From Monarcha castaneiventris obscurior (lineage: Eukaryota > Chordata > Aves > Passeriformes > Monarchidae): a DNA stretch of 64,000 bases. Location: the NCBI GenBank assembly GCA_026261815.1, contig JAMPIT010000258.1, positions 17,130,501 to 17,194,500 on the forward strand, written 5' to 3'. Below the pieces are notes generated by a model that saw only the letters and a program-made list of their open reading frames with translations, had not been told where the DNA came from and did no database searches. This document shows, in pieces, positions 39,531 through 53,800 of the stretch (position 1 is its first letter; each line of letters starts with the position of its first letter). The position numbers and the translations under genes are program-made.

Positions 39531-42500
39531 CTGAAAAACAAAACCAAATTAAAAACAACATTGCTTAGGAATGTTAAATGACTGAACTCAGAAAGCACTT
39601 CATAACAGGCAAGTTTCACTATTACGGCTAAAGAGATTAACACTTTCTTGGCTGCACGGTAAGAGGTAGTTATCTGTGCATTAAGATTTTTACATTTAAT
39701 TCATTGTTTCTCTGTAATCCTCATAGAAGCAGGGAATGCTGAAGATTACATTTTGTTTAGCTTTTGCAGCTGAATGAATCTTTTAGAAGATGAATCAACA
39801 GAGTCACTTGATACTGTAATATCAATTAAAATATACTGAGCCTTTGCATTCAAAGAATGTTTCTCAATACGCTCATTCAGTGATAATGTCATCCTTCTAA
39901 TGTGTGATACGTATGATAAAATGCATTAAATGAAGAGGAATAGCAAAAGGAGTAGTGTTTACTGTAAGAATATGAAGGATGTGAATGAAACTGCATTCTC
40001 TGTAAGACAGTCAAAATGACTAAGATTCTGTGGTGGGTGTTTGTCCAAAATAGGAACATATATAAAGTCAACCTGATACAGAGTATTTCTAAGGAAAAAA
40101 GCAACTGAAAGTTTGCTTCCATCATGTCATCTGAATTTGAGTTATCTGTAAGTTAGAATATTTTTGGTTACTTTTTCCCCAGCTGCAAAGATAAAATAAA
40201 ATATACACTTCAAGATGGACACATGATAGACATCACAAGATAAAAGACACATAAAATACTCTCCTGCTACCACTGCTCTATGCAAGCATTTATGCGAGAT
40301 CTGCACAGACAAATACTTAAGCTTCCAAGAATTGCTGAGTTTCTGAAGACATTTCTATGTGCAAGTTTGAGCATAGCCTAAATCAATTCAAGGATGCCCA
40401 ATTCTAAATCTGTAACTTGTGGTCTGAATATTTCTTGTCAGAACACTGATGCCAGAAGCAGGAAGTAGTCATGTTCAGACACCTAGTGCATTTAGTTGTA
40501 TATTTGTTGTTTTATTTTTAGTTGAAGATATTTCTCTTATCTATACTTCAGGAAAAGTACTTGCTCATTAGCTCTGGATAAATCAACTATAATTATGACT
40601 TTTCAGCTACAAACCATGTGTTCTAACACATCTGCCTACTCTGAACACCCAAGAAGCTGCCCCAAAGGCTGATATGTTATGGTCAGCAAAGAGTTAGTGT
40701 TGCTTTCTTTCAGATGGGGAAAGCCATTTAGCATTTTCATAATTATTGGAACACTAGAAATGCTTTGACATCTTTCTTTTTTTTTTTAATAAAAATTGCA
40801 AACCTAAAGATACTGTTCTGCAGAAAGGTAGGCCATGGTAGCAGTATTACCTGAGTTAAAGTACAATACATTTCTAGAAATATTTTAAAAGCGTTTCAGT
40901 TAGAACAGAAACTGTTAGCAATACACAAAATGTTTTGGACCAGACATTATTTTGGAAGCCTCTGTGAATTTTGCCTCAGTGCCCAGCCTTGGAAAAAAGT
41001 CAAAATGGTTACACTTCAGAGACACATACACCATTACACTGTGGAAGCTGTAATTCTGGAATTTGTCACTTCATAGTCTATTAAAGAACAAACCTGCTAA
41101 TTTGCAAGTCCCATTGTGAAATTCCTCTACTGCCCATTGGAATACTCTTATATTATTTGCTTTATTGCAGGTTTTTCATTGTTGTGAAAATATTGCAGGC
41201 TATGGGTGATGAGTATACAGCTAAAGAACAGTGGAATTCCAGTAACTAAGAGTATCTTGTGGAGTAACATTGACCAGAAAATCTCCACGTTTAATTGACA
41301 CACCACGAAAGAATTTCCTTAAGGAATGTTGAAGCCACAGAGAACATTCTTATGTGAGGCGAGGACAAGCTCAGCCACTGACATTTCATTTATTGGCTTG
41401 CTTTAAACAGGTACTTTCAGATTGCAAGATGGTCAGCATGAAGGGCATATGATTCTCAGGGAGACAAAAAGAAAAACATGGCTAGATGGTTAAAACATAA
41501 GTAAAACCATGGACAAATACCTCTTTTCTGGTTCATACATTTTAAAGTAAGAGACTTCAAATAAAGGCTTTTGTTTTTAAAACTGTTCAACAACTTCACC
41601 AAGAATATATTTTTTAAGACTACAAATTTTGTATTTAACTGCGAATGCTTAAGATTCCATATTGGTACGTGACAATTAAAAAAAATCTACAATAGCTGCT
41701 AGAAAGTCATCACACTTACCATCCCAGAACAAAATAATTCTGCACTAAGTATGAAGGGAATCCCAGGATTTCCACAGAGCAACATTCTCTTTAAAAATAC
41801 ATTGATAAACAGTGGCTATCTAATCTTGGCCAGCTGCATTTGCTCTGTTATTAATTTGTACCAAAAACCCCCAAACCAACACATAAATGCAAACCAAAAT
41901 AACAGTATCCCTGTTCTCCAAGCCCCCATACGAAACAAAAGTCAAGCAGAAAATGTTGTTACCCTTGTATGAAAAGATACTAAGAAATACAAGATGCATT
42001 GCTTTCAAATATACTGCAGTTACACCTTTGAATGGGATTATTTATGGCACACTTTTACAGGCCATTAAGTCTTTGCTAACACCTTGGTACACTTATCTTT
42101 TTTGTTTTAATGAAAAATTTGTTCCTACAGCTGAAGGAGAAAAAAAATGCCCTTTCTCTCACAAGATAGTTAATTGCCTTTCTGATCTTTCTGCTAATGG
42201 TAGTTTTGGCAAATAAACTCAAACAACTCTTATTCAACCAGTGTTAATTACACTGTTCATTGGATACAGGGTACAGCCTAGTGGTCAGGACTCAAGATAT
42301 ATTCACAGCCTGATCAAGGTTAAGAGTAAAACGGAATTGCAAAATAAACTGTAAAAACCACTAAATATATAATTATGAGATGTGGTTGTAGGCAGAGGGA
42401 GTTTCCTGTTGTTCTTCTACTTTTACACCATTTATTTTATCTCTGAAAACAGAATTAGTTTTTCCTTAAGGCAGGTAATGCCAACATATTTTAAGATGCA

Positions 42501-45500
42501 AAATATGATTATGAACACATGGGCAAAGTGTGTGGCAGATTTTGGGCACATATTTTTTCCCTACTAAGAAATGAATATCCTTCCTTTCCAGAGAAGGGAA
42601 GGGAAGGAAAATATAAATGACAGCATGTATTGCAGAGAAATACAAGATCTCTGTTCTATTTATCTATTCCAAACACTGTCTGTTCCTGTACATCTGAGGA
42701 CCTGCAAAAAGAGATCATCATAGGTTTAGTCAGATCACCAGATTTTTGTGGGATAGAACCACTATGGCGCCATGACATGCCTCTATTTATTCAGTTAGAC
42801 TTCTGTTATTACTTAACAAGCTCAAGAGTGAAGTTATTCTGGACTCCTTATGTGGAAAGTCTTGCAGAATTATCCACATAATTTATACCATTTCAGGGGT
42901 TTTCACATAAAAATAAACAATTTAAATCCAACCTAGGTTTGTGTCATTCTATTCCTGAACACCACCTGTTCAGGGGCTTTTATGAAATCAAGTTACTACT
43001 AAAAAGTGATGAAATTAGTAATAAAGGGAGATTGCTAGCGTGGATCTCTGATCTACTGAGCTGAACTTTTACTTTCAGAGTGCTTTCCTGCATTCTCTTT
43101 CACAGCTGCAGTCATGCATACTGGGACACACGTGAGGCAAATGCACAGAGAAAGGTGTTTTATACCTTGTAGCTTTTAAATCCAATTGTTGACACTGCAA
43201 TGCTTTACTATACTTGGTAATTCATTACTTCATTCCTCTACCCCAGTATCCCAGAACCATTAAAAGATACTGCTGCTGACATTGGCTTGTTGTACTCCAA
43301 ACACAAGGGAAGTGATACGTAATACCAGATTCTTACTTCAGTTATGATTTTGTCCAATTTACATCACTAATTTTCTAAAAGTGTGTATGTGTGTATGACA
43401 AAGGGCTCCAAGACTGAGTAACTCCAGATCACTGTGTGTTTATTGTAAGTATTCCAGGCACAGTATTTCATGCTCCTTTTTCAGTCTCCCTTTGGGATTC
43501 AGGCAATAATATGACAAGGATCAAGCCACATATCATGGTGTAATCCTATCCCCAACAAAATTATTCATGTGAGTCGGCAGAGCCAGCAATTTCATCTCAT
43601 CTGGAAAGTCATTTCCCTTATTGTGCCTTTTCTATTGCAGCAAAAATTGACTTGGATTGTACTTCCAAATTATAACTAGCCTCCTGCTGTGACAAAGTAA
43701 TTTATTAGGATAAATTGATATATTGGACAGCTGCCCAAGTAAGTCTTCTTAAGGCTTTTAATCACTTGAACTTGGCATGCTTTCTAACTTGAATGAAAAG
43801 CCCATCAGTTTTGTTTTCAGATAGACTCTGATGTACTTCCGATTCAGTTGTACCTTTACCTTTTTCTGTCGTTAGTGACATCAACAAACCCTCTAAATTA
43901 CAGCCTCAATAACTCTGACCTTCCCATGCAACATCATGTACACCTCAGATCCTGTGTTGTGGCACTGAGTAATAACACTGACCAAAGGTCTGTCCCCTTT
44001 GCTGATCACAACTATTTATGCTTAACTAAGCAATTCATTCAGGACTGCGTATTGTGATCCACATTTGAATGGCAGAAAGTTTCTGCCATTTGAGTGTCAG
44101 TTTCTGAATGCTGTAGAATGAAAAACTAAAATAATTGGAAGCGGTTGTGAAGTTTGTGATGCCACCTCTCAGAGATTTTACCGTCTTAATACAAAAGAGC
44201 TACCTCTTCTTTTGCAGCCCAGGTTATAATTCTATTTCCCCCCTCTCTTCTTTAAACAATTTGCCAATTTTAAGACATGTTGTAAGTAGTACAGGTAATT
44301 TTCCAAAATACACAGATTTACCTCTTAAGACAGTAAATCTGTGTATTTTGGAAACATCTCAAAAGATAACTGTTTTGTAAAAGGAATACTAAATACAGAG
44401 TGGGAAGGCCAGAAGATATGAGTAAATGACCCCAAAAGCTTGCTTCATCTCCACAGAAGTGTTAACATTTTAGTGAGAAAAGTAACCTTCTTCTCGGAGA
44501 TTTGTTTCTACAGTAATGGTAATTTGCCATAATTTTCACGACACTTGTTCTAGCCTACTGCCTTAAATAAATTTTCCAGTTAAGAACTGGACAAGGTTCT
44601 CCTAACCTAATAAAACTATGGGCTGGTAATGCACTTATTAAAGTCTATCATAAAGCCAAGTCCATCGTTTCTGCTAGCAAAAAGGGAAGGGCACCTGCAA
44701 GTCAGGGCAAGAGACAGAAGCAGCAGAAATACGTGAAAAGCAATCCACCAGCAGAACCAAAGTGTCAGACACTGATCAAATACTGGTACTGTGTATTAGT
44801 CAGTCCAGGGAAAGCACTTACTGGGCCAAGGACTGTGGCTAAAAGGAGCTGGAAACTAGAACCAAAAATTCCTTCCTCTCTGTGTTCACAGGAACAGAGC
44901 TTGGTACCTTACATGTGAACTGGATGACATCACAAGTAAATGATCACCATTCTTTTTCCCAGGGAGGAACAATATGGAAAACGACATTTTTGTTAACTCT
45001 GCATGAAAAGCAATGATAGGTGATAATTACTCATTGTGCAATAATTAGCACAATCAGATTTCAACTCTAGACTTCCATGAAAAGAACATTTTACAAGGGA
45101 AGAACTACCTAAGTAAGAAAATTTCATAGATGGGAATGTGACCTATGTAGAAACCTTGTGCACAGGGCATAAAGGGTGAAGAGGGAAAAAGAGAGCATAA
45201 GAACATAATGTAAAAAAAGGCTTCTGTTCTTACAGTGATGATGGTTTAACAAAAAGAAATAAAAGTGACCAAAGTAGTACCTCTGATAAATCCCTGTTAT
45301 AACATGTAGAAAACACACAGGAAAATAATGAAAAAAGATGTGAGAGAGACATGATCTGGCAGAGAAAGTTACCCAGAGGAGGGGGCTGTTATTTCAAGTC
45401 AACTCAGGTGTCTTCTTTCCTTCACTGTGCAGCCACAAAAAAACTTGTGCTGCCACAAAGCAAGCAATGATAAGGAGGTGCTTAAATAGCAAAAGTGAAA

Positions 45501-47075
45501 ATTTGAGACCTTAAGTGTCCAGTCAAATCCTGCTACAGGTTATGGACTCCTCTCTGCCATCCAGAACAGAGTCTGCATGTAAACATAAACCCTTTAACGT
45601 ATCCTGGACTGCAGAATAAAACAAGTTAGGCAGAGACTTCCTTACTTTGGCCAGCCAACTGTGTGCTGGGAACAACTACAGTAAAGGGATTGGTAATCCT
45701 CTGGGGAGTGGTAGCACTCTAAGTCACTGTAGCTTTTTGATTCAGTGCAAAAATCAAGGCCCTTGAACAGGAGAAATGATAAAGCTGCATGGAAAATTTC
45801 AGTTCTGATTTGTGATACCCAAGAGGTTTAAATCCTGGAGTTTTTTGCACTAGAATAATCTGAAAGCCTTTTAAGCATACCAAGTTGATGTATTCTTAAA
45901 CAGTCCCTTTCTCTCTTAATGAAAGAACAGGCTTGAATAAGGTCTCTATCTCTTTATCCCTCATGGATACTCATGGGAGTCTATGCAGAAGCTATATTGC
46001 TGAAAAGTGACCAAAACACATTTTACTAGAATCATATTTCATGATTTGTTGAAAAGAGATGAGTATAGGAAAACAGTAGCAAAAACAAGGCAAAAACTGT
46101 GTACCACCAAATATACCACTATCTTGAAACACTTCATTGGCAAACAGATCAAAACAAGCACTTAAATTCAAGAAGTGACTCTATTACATTGAATTTAAAA
46201 TGAAAGTATGTCCCACCGGAACTTCTAAACCACCATATTTTAAAGACATAATCAGTATTTGCAACATAAGTGTTAAACAAAAAAAAAAATTTTAAAAAAA
46301 TCCTAAGACTGTGTACACATGAGATTTAACTTTTACCCTTCTTTCCTCTTTCTTGGAATTTCTAGGCATTTCATTTCAAGCTTTCCCCTAACTGTGACTA
46401 ATAGAACATAACTTAAAACTCTGAAATTCTCAAAGTTTTATGGAAAACTTGAAATTGAAAATTAATTGTAATCTTTAAGAAATGCATTTAATTTTTGCCA
46501 TAATGCAAATGACAAACAAAAGTTTGCTTGTAGGATACCATAAGCTGCAAGCCTCTTTTCATGTTTGTATTGCTACCAATTAGCAGTTTGTCTACGACAA
46601 GGTAGGTAGACATAGGTGAACTTTATAGATTGTTTATATTTACATTGTAAACCATCACATTTTCATCAAATGCGTTAAATTAAAGCACAAGTCTGAGAAT
46701 CTTATAGGGTAAAGACATGATGACAACTCCTCCTAGTGGAAGCACATCTGACACAAAATTCAAAAAAATACACATTTCCTATGTATCATGCTAGGTTTTT
46801 GCTGGTACTAGCTAGGTCTGCACTTTTTCTACCCTTTACTGATCTAAACTATTCATCCAACTTTTCAGTACTACAGAAAAACAGCTATGGGTTTTTAAGG
46901 AAGGTGAAAATAATTTCACTTTAAAGCTTGCTGTTATACTGGCAAAATATGGTTTCTACACATAACTGAGAAGCAGGTTTCAAATTAATCTAAAGCAATC
47001 TTTTACTGTAGGACTATGTGTCACCACCACCTCTTCAAACAGTGGGTGAGACTGATGTGATGTAAAGTAACTTAC
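39531..47075 (-). other. Non-coding stretch upstream of SAM exon 1
   Basis: AT-rich sequence with the 44.3-kb inverted repeat. Several isolated splice-like signals occur (a GTAAGT donor near 41719, strong acceptors near 42142, 44700 and 45610), but none makes a convincing coding exon. It must contain, or be followed by, the untranslated leader exon of the SAM transcript. Confidence 0.55.
44300..44354. repeat. 22-bp perfect inverted repeat with 11-nt loop
   Basis: Arms 44300-44321 (ttccaaaatacacagattta plus flanking bases) and 44333-44354 are exact reverse complements, separated by ctcttaagaca. Either strand of transcript would form a perfect 22-bp hairpin. No mobile-element signature was recognised around it. 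Confidence 0.92.
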
Positions 47076-47220
47076 ATTTATCGTGAACAATGAAGCTCTG
47101 CTGATTTACTGGTGCTGGGAGTGCAGCTCGCCGTGGCTCCTTTTTGTTTCCTCTTTCACTCATACTTTGTTTCAACTGTGCCAGGAATGATTTCCATGTG
47201 AATGAATCCCCTACATTTAT
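47076..47220 (-). CDS. Probable coding exon, upstream minus-strand transcript (unrecognised)
   Basis: 145-nt open exon with a strong donor (AAAT|GTAAGT). The acceptor is moderate (cagtctattcag), with in-frame alternatives at 47234 and 47210. The frame reads INVGDSFTWKSFLAQLKQSM, then SERGNKKEPRRAALPAPV, then NQQSFIVHDK, and leaves one base T. No stop occurs over 48 codons and the composition looks coding: a Trp-containing hydrophobic segment followed by a basic/Pro linker. I do not recognise the family. The leftover T makes a stop codon when joined to any of the four downstream BCAR3/SAM acceptors in this window (T+AG, T+GA, T+AA, T+AG). It therefore needs another exon in 39.6-47.0 kb, or it forms a short upstream ORF or a separate transcript. 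Confidence 0.5.
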
Positions 47221-47859
47221 CTGAATAGACTGCTCTGTTCAACCAATTCCATCTCCAAGGCTCAGACTGTCACAGACATTACACATGCTGTTCAGCCTGA
47301 ACCTAGAGGAGTGGTTTTACCAGAATAGCTCAGAGCAGACAGAGCTATTAGGAATATGCAGTATCACGTAATATGCTGAACAGGCTATCAAGACTCTAAT
47401 TCATTTATTTTAGTCCCTGATTTGCTTCATGTTTCCTTGTTCAAACTGTTATAAGTCCAAAATATTTTTGGTGAAATTTTGACAAATTGTTGTGGAGGAT
47501 GTAAGGATACCGGATTCTTTGAAAAGAAACTATTAGCATAAATATTGTTGGCAGTCTAGGCACTGAAGGGATACTTCTAACATGGATTTTTATATCAATC
47601 CAACATTTAGCAAATCTGTTGCAGACTGCAGAGAAACAAATACAAAACATTACTCAACTTGTATATGCTGTTCTGGCCAATGTTTGTGTAAAGATAAATA
47701 GTCTACAAAGTACCAGTCAGGAGTTAAATACATACTGACTCAGCAGCTACACAGCAGATTTTCATGCCAGACATCTCACAAAAAATACCACAGACATCAA
47801 GCTACTTTATGTCAGACTTCAAATCAGGTCTTTTCCGTTGGTGGGATTTCAATACTTAC

Positions 47860-47882
47860 CACCAGTAGCTTACAAGAAACAA
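47860..47882 (-). CDS. Candidate 23-nt microexon
   Basis: Minus-strand donor CTGGTG|GTAAGTATT is close to ideal, and an acceptor gaaccactctcttag lies 23 nt before it. Taking two bases for a split codon it reads VSCKLLV and ends on a codon boundary. That fits the phase left by the 55.7 kb exon and the phase-0 acceptor of the 47.2 kb exon. Such a short exon could arise by chance. The only support is splice-site strength and phase. Confidence 0.22.
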
Positions 47883-50800
47883 CTAAGAGAGTGGTTCATC
47901 ATTCTTTATGTACTGCTTATGGAAGGCATAGACTAACCACCCTTACTTTATTTTCCTTACATACAGGAGTGCAACTTTATCCATTTCATAACATCAACAT
48001 ATTTTTAATTATTAAGCTGAAGTTCTAAAACAGAAGTAGTTTTTGATACAATCTTATTCAATGGGGAACATAATGTCACTCATACCCTGGGGAGCAGAAG
48101 GATAAATGAGTTTAAAAGATGGTTTATGTAGATAAAACAAAACAAAAAAAACACAAACCAAAAAAAACTATTTAAAACAAAGACAACCAAAATTTCTGAA
48201 AATTCTTACAGGATGAATTACCAACAGCTTTGGTGACATGCTGGGGTAGTAAATATCCCTATATTGTTATGTTTTTACAACACTTGTAAAAGCACAAGTT
48301 TGTCCTAGGAAGAGACTTTTGGTCCAATTCATGCAAATGTTCTTGCATTTCACAGAGAATGCAGAAGTGGCACAAAGCTGCTCCACTAGCTCAAATTAGT
48401 TCAAAGAATTTTGAAAGTGTCACTTTGCTCTTGCAGATTTTAACTATACTTGACCCAGTGTATGGGCAATAGTTATTGTACATTCTCCTGTCACTGGTCT
48501 AAAGTTAAAAGAAATGTACTGTGTATGTTTTTTGATTCCCAGAAATGGCAAATTTTTGTTTGTGCTTAATGCAGGTGATATGACAACAATCAGGTGATCA
48601 AGTATTAATGAATCTAGCATGTCACCAGAAAAGACTAGTAGAAAACTCCAAATACATTCAGTACAAGCAACTTCACAGATCTTTTGAAGGCTAGAGCTAA
48701 TGTAACAATATTTATGTGACCAAACTCAAATAAATAAATAGAACTAAGACCATCAAACACTTAAAAAGAAAGTGTTGATCATACAGTCTAGTAAGTCTTT
48801 CCTCTTTCTGTATGTCTGGGTGGTCTTTTGTAGCTAGATGGGAGTTCATCCTACCTGCACAAACAGCGTGTTAGTTCAGTGCTGAAATTGAGCCAGTATT
48901 CACTGTTGAAAAGACTCCACAGCTGCTTCTCAGCTTGAACAGCCAGAGCCTGTAACGCACCCAGCAGTAACAGACTGTAAATACATATGCCATATAATCA
49001 GAAATCTGATTAAAGCTAGCATGCTAAGCTCTCTGTGGGGAGAGGGGATCAAGAAAAAATGAGTTTACATCTGTGATTCCATGCTAAAATTTTACTGTGC
49101 TCTGATCCAACTTTAACTTTCTAGTCCTGCTCCTTTCAATTCCTCAGCCATATCAACCCAGAAGTTCCTTACCTCCACTGCACCAAGTCTACCATTTGTG
49201 TGGTCAGATGCTAAACTAGATGCATGAAATGGTCCTATTTTACTGAAAACACAAACCTGTGCCCCTGTGGAGTGTGTGTTTTCAAAAATGTGCAGATCCA
49301 GGATCATGGCCTGTCTGAAGTTCTTTAACTACTAGTTACTGCAATGGGTTTCTGAAATGTTTTATCATTTAATACATTCCTCTTCAGCTCTTCTGTCCTT
49401 CAGAATTGGAAGGAAATAGTAGGACTGCCGTATTTTTTTAATAAGGCTGCTCAGAGACACAGAACTTCTGAACCAAGCGCCACTTTTTTTTTTTTTAATA
49501 TTCTTTTTATTTGCCTTCTGGTGTTTGAACCTTTATGGTTAACTTAGGTCTTTCTTTCAAGGTGTTCTACAAATAACGCAGCTTTTTAAAAAAGGCTGAG
49601 ATATTCACATGACTAATTGACTCTAGGATTTGAGTGCTATCTAATCTACCTAAATTGACTTGTGATAAGAATCAAACTGGCGGCAGAAATAACAACAAAA
49701 TACATCACAGGTGCGTTTGCTAAATTACGACCAACAGAAAAATGTGCTCTCAAGTTGTGCTCCATTCTGCACCTACATGGCAGTTTTTGCAGAGTAACAA
49801 AAGGAAGGGCTGTGGTGGCTCTTCTCACATACCCCAGTGCTAAATCAATCTTCTTACCTTAAGACCACCGATAAAAGTGGTTTGAGCAAATCAAGCTGAT
49901 TTTGCATTGTAGTGGATTAAAACAAAAGTTTTCATTTGTCTGAGCTTGGTTTCTCCTTTTCTGCAAGAGCTTAATAGTCCTGAGCGTTTTTACTCTGCAA
50001 CCTGCCTTTGCTCTTGTGTACACATATTCTTACTGCTTGGCTGCTCTAAACTTCTGAACTGTGTAGTTAACAGGATTTGTCTTCTTCTTGCTCTTTGCCT
50101 CTCACTCCTCCTCATTAATCTGGTACTCCAAGCCATGAAGTCATGCCTGGTACGTTTTCCTACCTGTTTATGCATTCATTTTTGTTGACTGTTATTTTAC
50201 AATGAAGTGATAGCTGTTTAGGAGTTGAGAGCAGAACATAACAAACCAGTTGATATAATTCAAAAAGCTGCATAATAAGCAATAAAAAACCCCAACTTTG
50301 AAAATAAAAATAATTTAGTTGTAAATTCAACATCCTCAGAAAGTAGAATCACTTGCTGATTAATTTATTTTCAATCAACTCATAATTAAAAAGGAAAAGA
50401 AAAATAGTGCATTTCCTGAACATTGTCAATAATCATAGATTTGTTTGGTTGGGAAAGACCTTTAAGACAGTCAAGACTAATTAGACAGGTTTATTAAAAT
50501 AAACTATTGTATTCAGTGAGAATGAGTCTATAAGGCACTGAAACAAATGAAGTTTTAATATAAATTCTGTTTTAATTTCAGATTGATGTTTACTCTGTTT
50601 TCTAAATGGAATGTCCTTGTATACATTGCCATTAGTGCTAGAACTCACAATACTATGTAACTTGCACTGAGATAACTAGCAATAAAAAAATGTCTGAGTA
50701 TCATTAAAAGTTGGGCTAAAAATTGTAACATACTGGAATCTGCTTTATGGAGAACTCAGCCATAAAGGGCAAGATGGGTCATAACCTAACTTGCTTAGTA

Positions 50801-53800
50801 AGTCAATCTGTCTGTAAGGGTCAGACAATCCTTTGCTTACATCTAATCATATATGCAAAAAGCAGTAACTTGGTTTTTAGTACACCTTTGGACCCAAACA
50901 GCTAACGAGCTGAAACATTAAAATACTTGGGTTCCAGCTGGAGAAAACACCAGCAGCAAGTCAGAAATTTCTTTGACTCAACTAAGTTTACATGCAAAAA
51001 TGCTACCAGTCATATTTTTGTAAATGCAGGGCAAGTCTCATAAACAAAGAACTATTTCCTTTTCTTTTGAAGATATGGTATAGACAGCGCCAGGAGTACT
51101 AGAGACAGATAAAAAGCACCACAGGTAGATAACACAAAAGGCTGAGCCAGTCTAAACTTGCAATGCCAATTCAAATTTGTTCAGAGTATTTTTGATTAAT
51201 TTTGTGGTAGCAAGCTTAATTCCTTACCAAGTCTGTCTACATACCTGTTTTATTGGTATTTCTGCAGAGAGCCCAAAGGATTTCTTTCCAGTCCCTTCCT
51301 GTTTCCCTCCTACTCTATGATGCAGTGTTACTGCATTCAAGCCATGAACCATCCTTAAATGCAGGCTGGAGTCTGTTGATTTCTCAGCCATCACCACTGA
51401 GCTTTCCTTACGTGCTGACTTCCATCCTGCAGCATTCCTCACGACAAACTCCTATTGACACTGTGCTGTGTGCACTGACCCTCTTCCTCAGAAGTTCTCC
51501 AGCCTCACCTCGCCGTATTCTGTAGCAATCTGCTCCAGGAACAGCACGAGTGCAGAGGCAGGATAATCCATACTGCTGCAGGATAGGACACCTCCAAGTA
51601 GAACTTCATTTCTCAAGTGTAACTTGGAGGATCTCAGCTGAGGTTCAGAGAAAAGCTGATTGCTTCAGCCAATCCCTTAATTTGCAGCAGTATCTGAACA
51701 CCTGTTCAGTGACACAAGTGTCTCTTAGTTTGGGTTAAAATCCTAATGCATTGCAGCTGAAGCACTGGGCTTCTACCTGTAGTATTACTTTGTCTTTGGT
51801 TGTGTTGGCTGTAATTTTGCAATTGCCAGATCAACTCATCACAAATTTTATACTGTATCACGTACAACCTGAAAGGAGAGCTTTAGTGCCTTTAAGCACT
51901 GGAGTTTAACTTATTAAACATTTCCTCTGACATCTGTCTGAAGCTTTATGTATTCACATTAGAAGAGCAAAGACAAAGCTCAACTCTCTGCAGTGGTAAC
52001 AGCAGGTCTGCTTTGATGTGTTTCCCTTCATTTAATAATCCACCTATTTCAAAGATATTCTAAGTGTTTACAATACAAAAGTAAATCTGCATGCAAATAT
52101 AACACAGAATTGCACATCAGCAGTAGTATTCCACAAAACTGAACTAAACTGGAACCTAGCTCATCTCCTGTCCTGGAGGGCTTGTTCAACAGAAGGCTTT
52201 CAAAGTGAGCCTGCATTAAGCTTGCTACAGGCAGAGGGTCTGTGCTCTGTTGGAACAGGAGGGTAACCAAGTTTAAAGACTGACAACACTGCAGTGTAAA
52301 ACCTGCAGTTTATTGGCACAAGGACGCATGTTAATTTTAAAAGTCACACTAGCATTAACCGAAAAATCTAGAAATTTGATGAAATAAGTACACCAACCTG
52401 TAACACAGTAGTGTTGTACTACAGTGTATAGTTAAGAGAACTATATCAAAGTCTTTCAAGTACTTTAAGCTACAATATAAAGGAATATTTTCATAAGATA
52501 CTTAACATTATAAGGAAATTTTCTGCTGTCAGTTCTAATGACATGGCTGGGCATGGGTGTAGAGAACTTGTACATGGAAAGACAGTGGAACACCTGTCAA
52601 GAGCATTGCACTTATTGATGGTCCCCAAACTTCATGAGCAAAGTAATATGAATTATTTCCTAGACAATTTTTGCTAATTCTGATATTTTAAAATTTTACT
52701 GCAGTTTTTTTTTAAGTCATTCCCTCTCTTGGTATAACTAAACAACTCTATTTTATCCTCCTCCTCCTCTCTTGTCCTTTAAATTTTCATGTTTCCTCTT
52801 ACAGTTTCATGGACTCCACTTCTGGAGAATCCTTCTAATAGTATTTTCAAGAAGTAGGAAATAAACTCCATATTAATGAGAAAGACACAGACAGATAAAT
52901 GTGAGATGCCGTAAAGAGGAAGAAAAGCAGTAGCTAAAACCAGTCAGATGAAAAGACATCAAGAAAATTTTAAGCTGAAGTTAGCAGAGACAGTAAAGGG
53001 AATAAAGAACAGGAATCTAGCACAGACCAGAAGAACAAATCACTGAAAACCTGCAGCAAAACATGATTAGAGAAAAAGCTGACATGTGGGAATGACTAAA
53101 ATTTTCCTTGTTTGTTTTTATTTTCCCTACAGTCACATGAGCAATAGTGCAGTTTCACTAGTGGAAGAGTCTGTAAACATGTTAATAGCTCTAGAAGTAG
53201 ATCAAGACTTGCCTAGATAATAGGTTTCTATTTTTTAAATACATAATTTTTCTCCCCATTAATAAAAAAAATTCCATAGTTGAATTGCATCAGTTGGTAT
53301 GTTGTCTTCTGACTGAATTCCTGTAAAGTGATGCCGTCCTCAAGGCCTTTTTTTTTAATAGCTTTATTTTGGCAAGTCTTAAGGGAAAGTTAACAGCAGA
53401 GACATGCAATTAAAAAAAAAAAATGTTCATATTCTGAGTAGTTGTGATGTAGGGTAAGAAAAGAACAGTAATATAAGGGAATTGTAATGAAAAAAATCCC
53501 AAATTACCTTATAGTAAGTAATAATTTCCTTGACTAAGAAATCAAGACAGATATATTCAATAACAGTATTTTCCTTCTTAAATAGTATCTGCCTGCATAC
53601 AAAGTATTTTGTTTTGTAAAAACAAAACTAAATAACAAACACCCCACCCCCCAATAAACCCAACCAAAACAATCCATAGTGCTTTTTCAGTCTGTTATAG
53701 CTTTTATGTCAGTGTTATGACCAGGTATCAGATAGCCCTAATTTCAACGGTTTGAGACAAGGACAATACAAAAAGTGACAAACCAAACTGAAAAAAGAAA

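Noticed and set aside
41719..41760. Strong GTAAGT donor with a 20-25 nt upstream acceptor
   Set aside because: Reading frames either stop or change the SAM frame when joined downstream. At most it is a leader exon, and nothing else supports it.
45540..45609. Excellent acceptor (gttttattctgcag) followed by an open frame of about 28 codons that fits the T left by the 47.2-kb exon
   Set aside because: No usable donor follows before an in-frame stop. It could be a terminal exon, but there is no polyadenylation or family evidence.
48855..48949. 95-nt open segment (ALAVQAEKQLW...) between a good acceptor and a GTAGGA donor on the minus strand
   Set aside because: Its phase does not fit the neighbouring candidate exons: joined to the 55.7-kb exon it hits TGA. 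The peptide is not recognisable. It could be a non-coding exon but has no further support.
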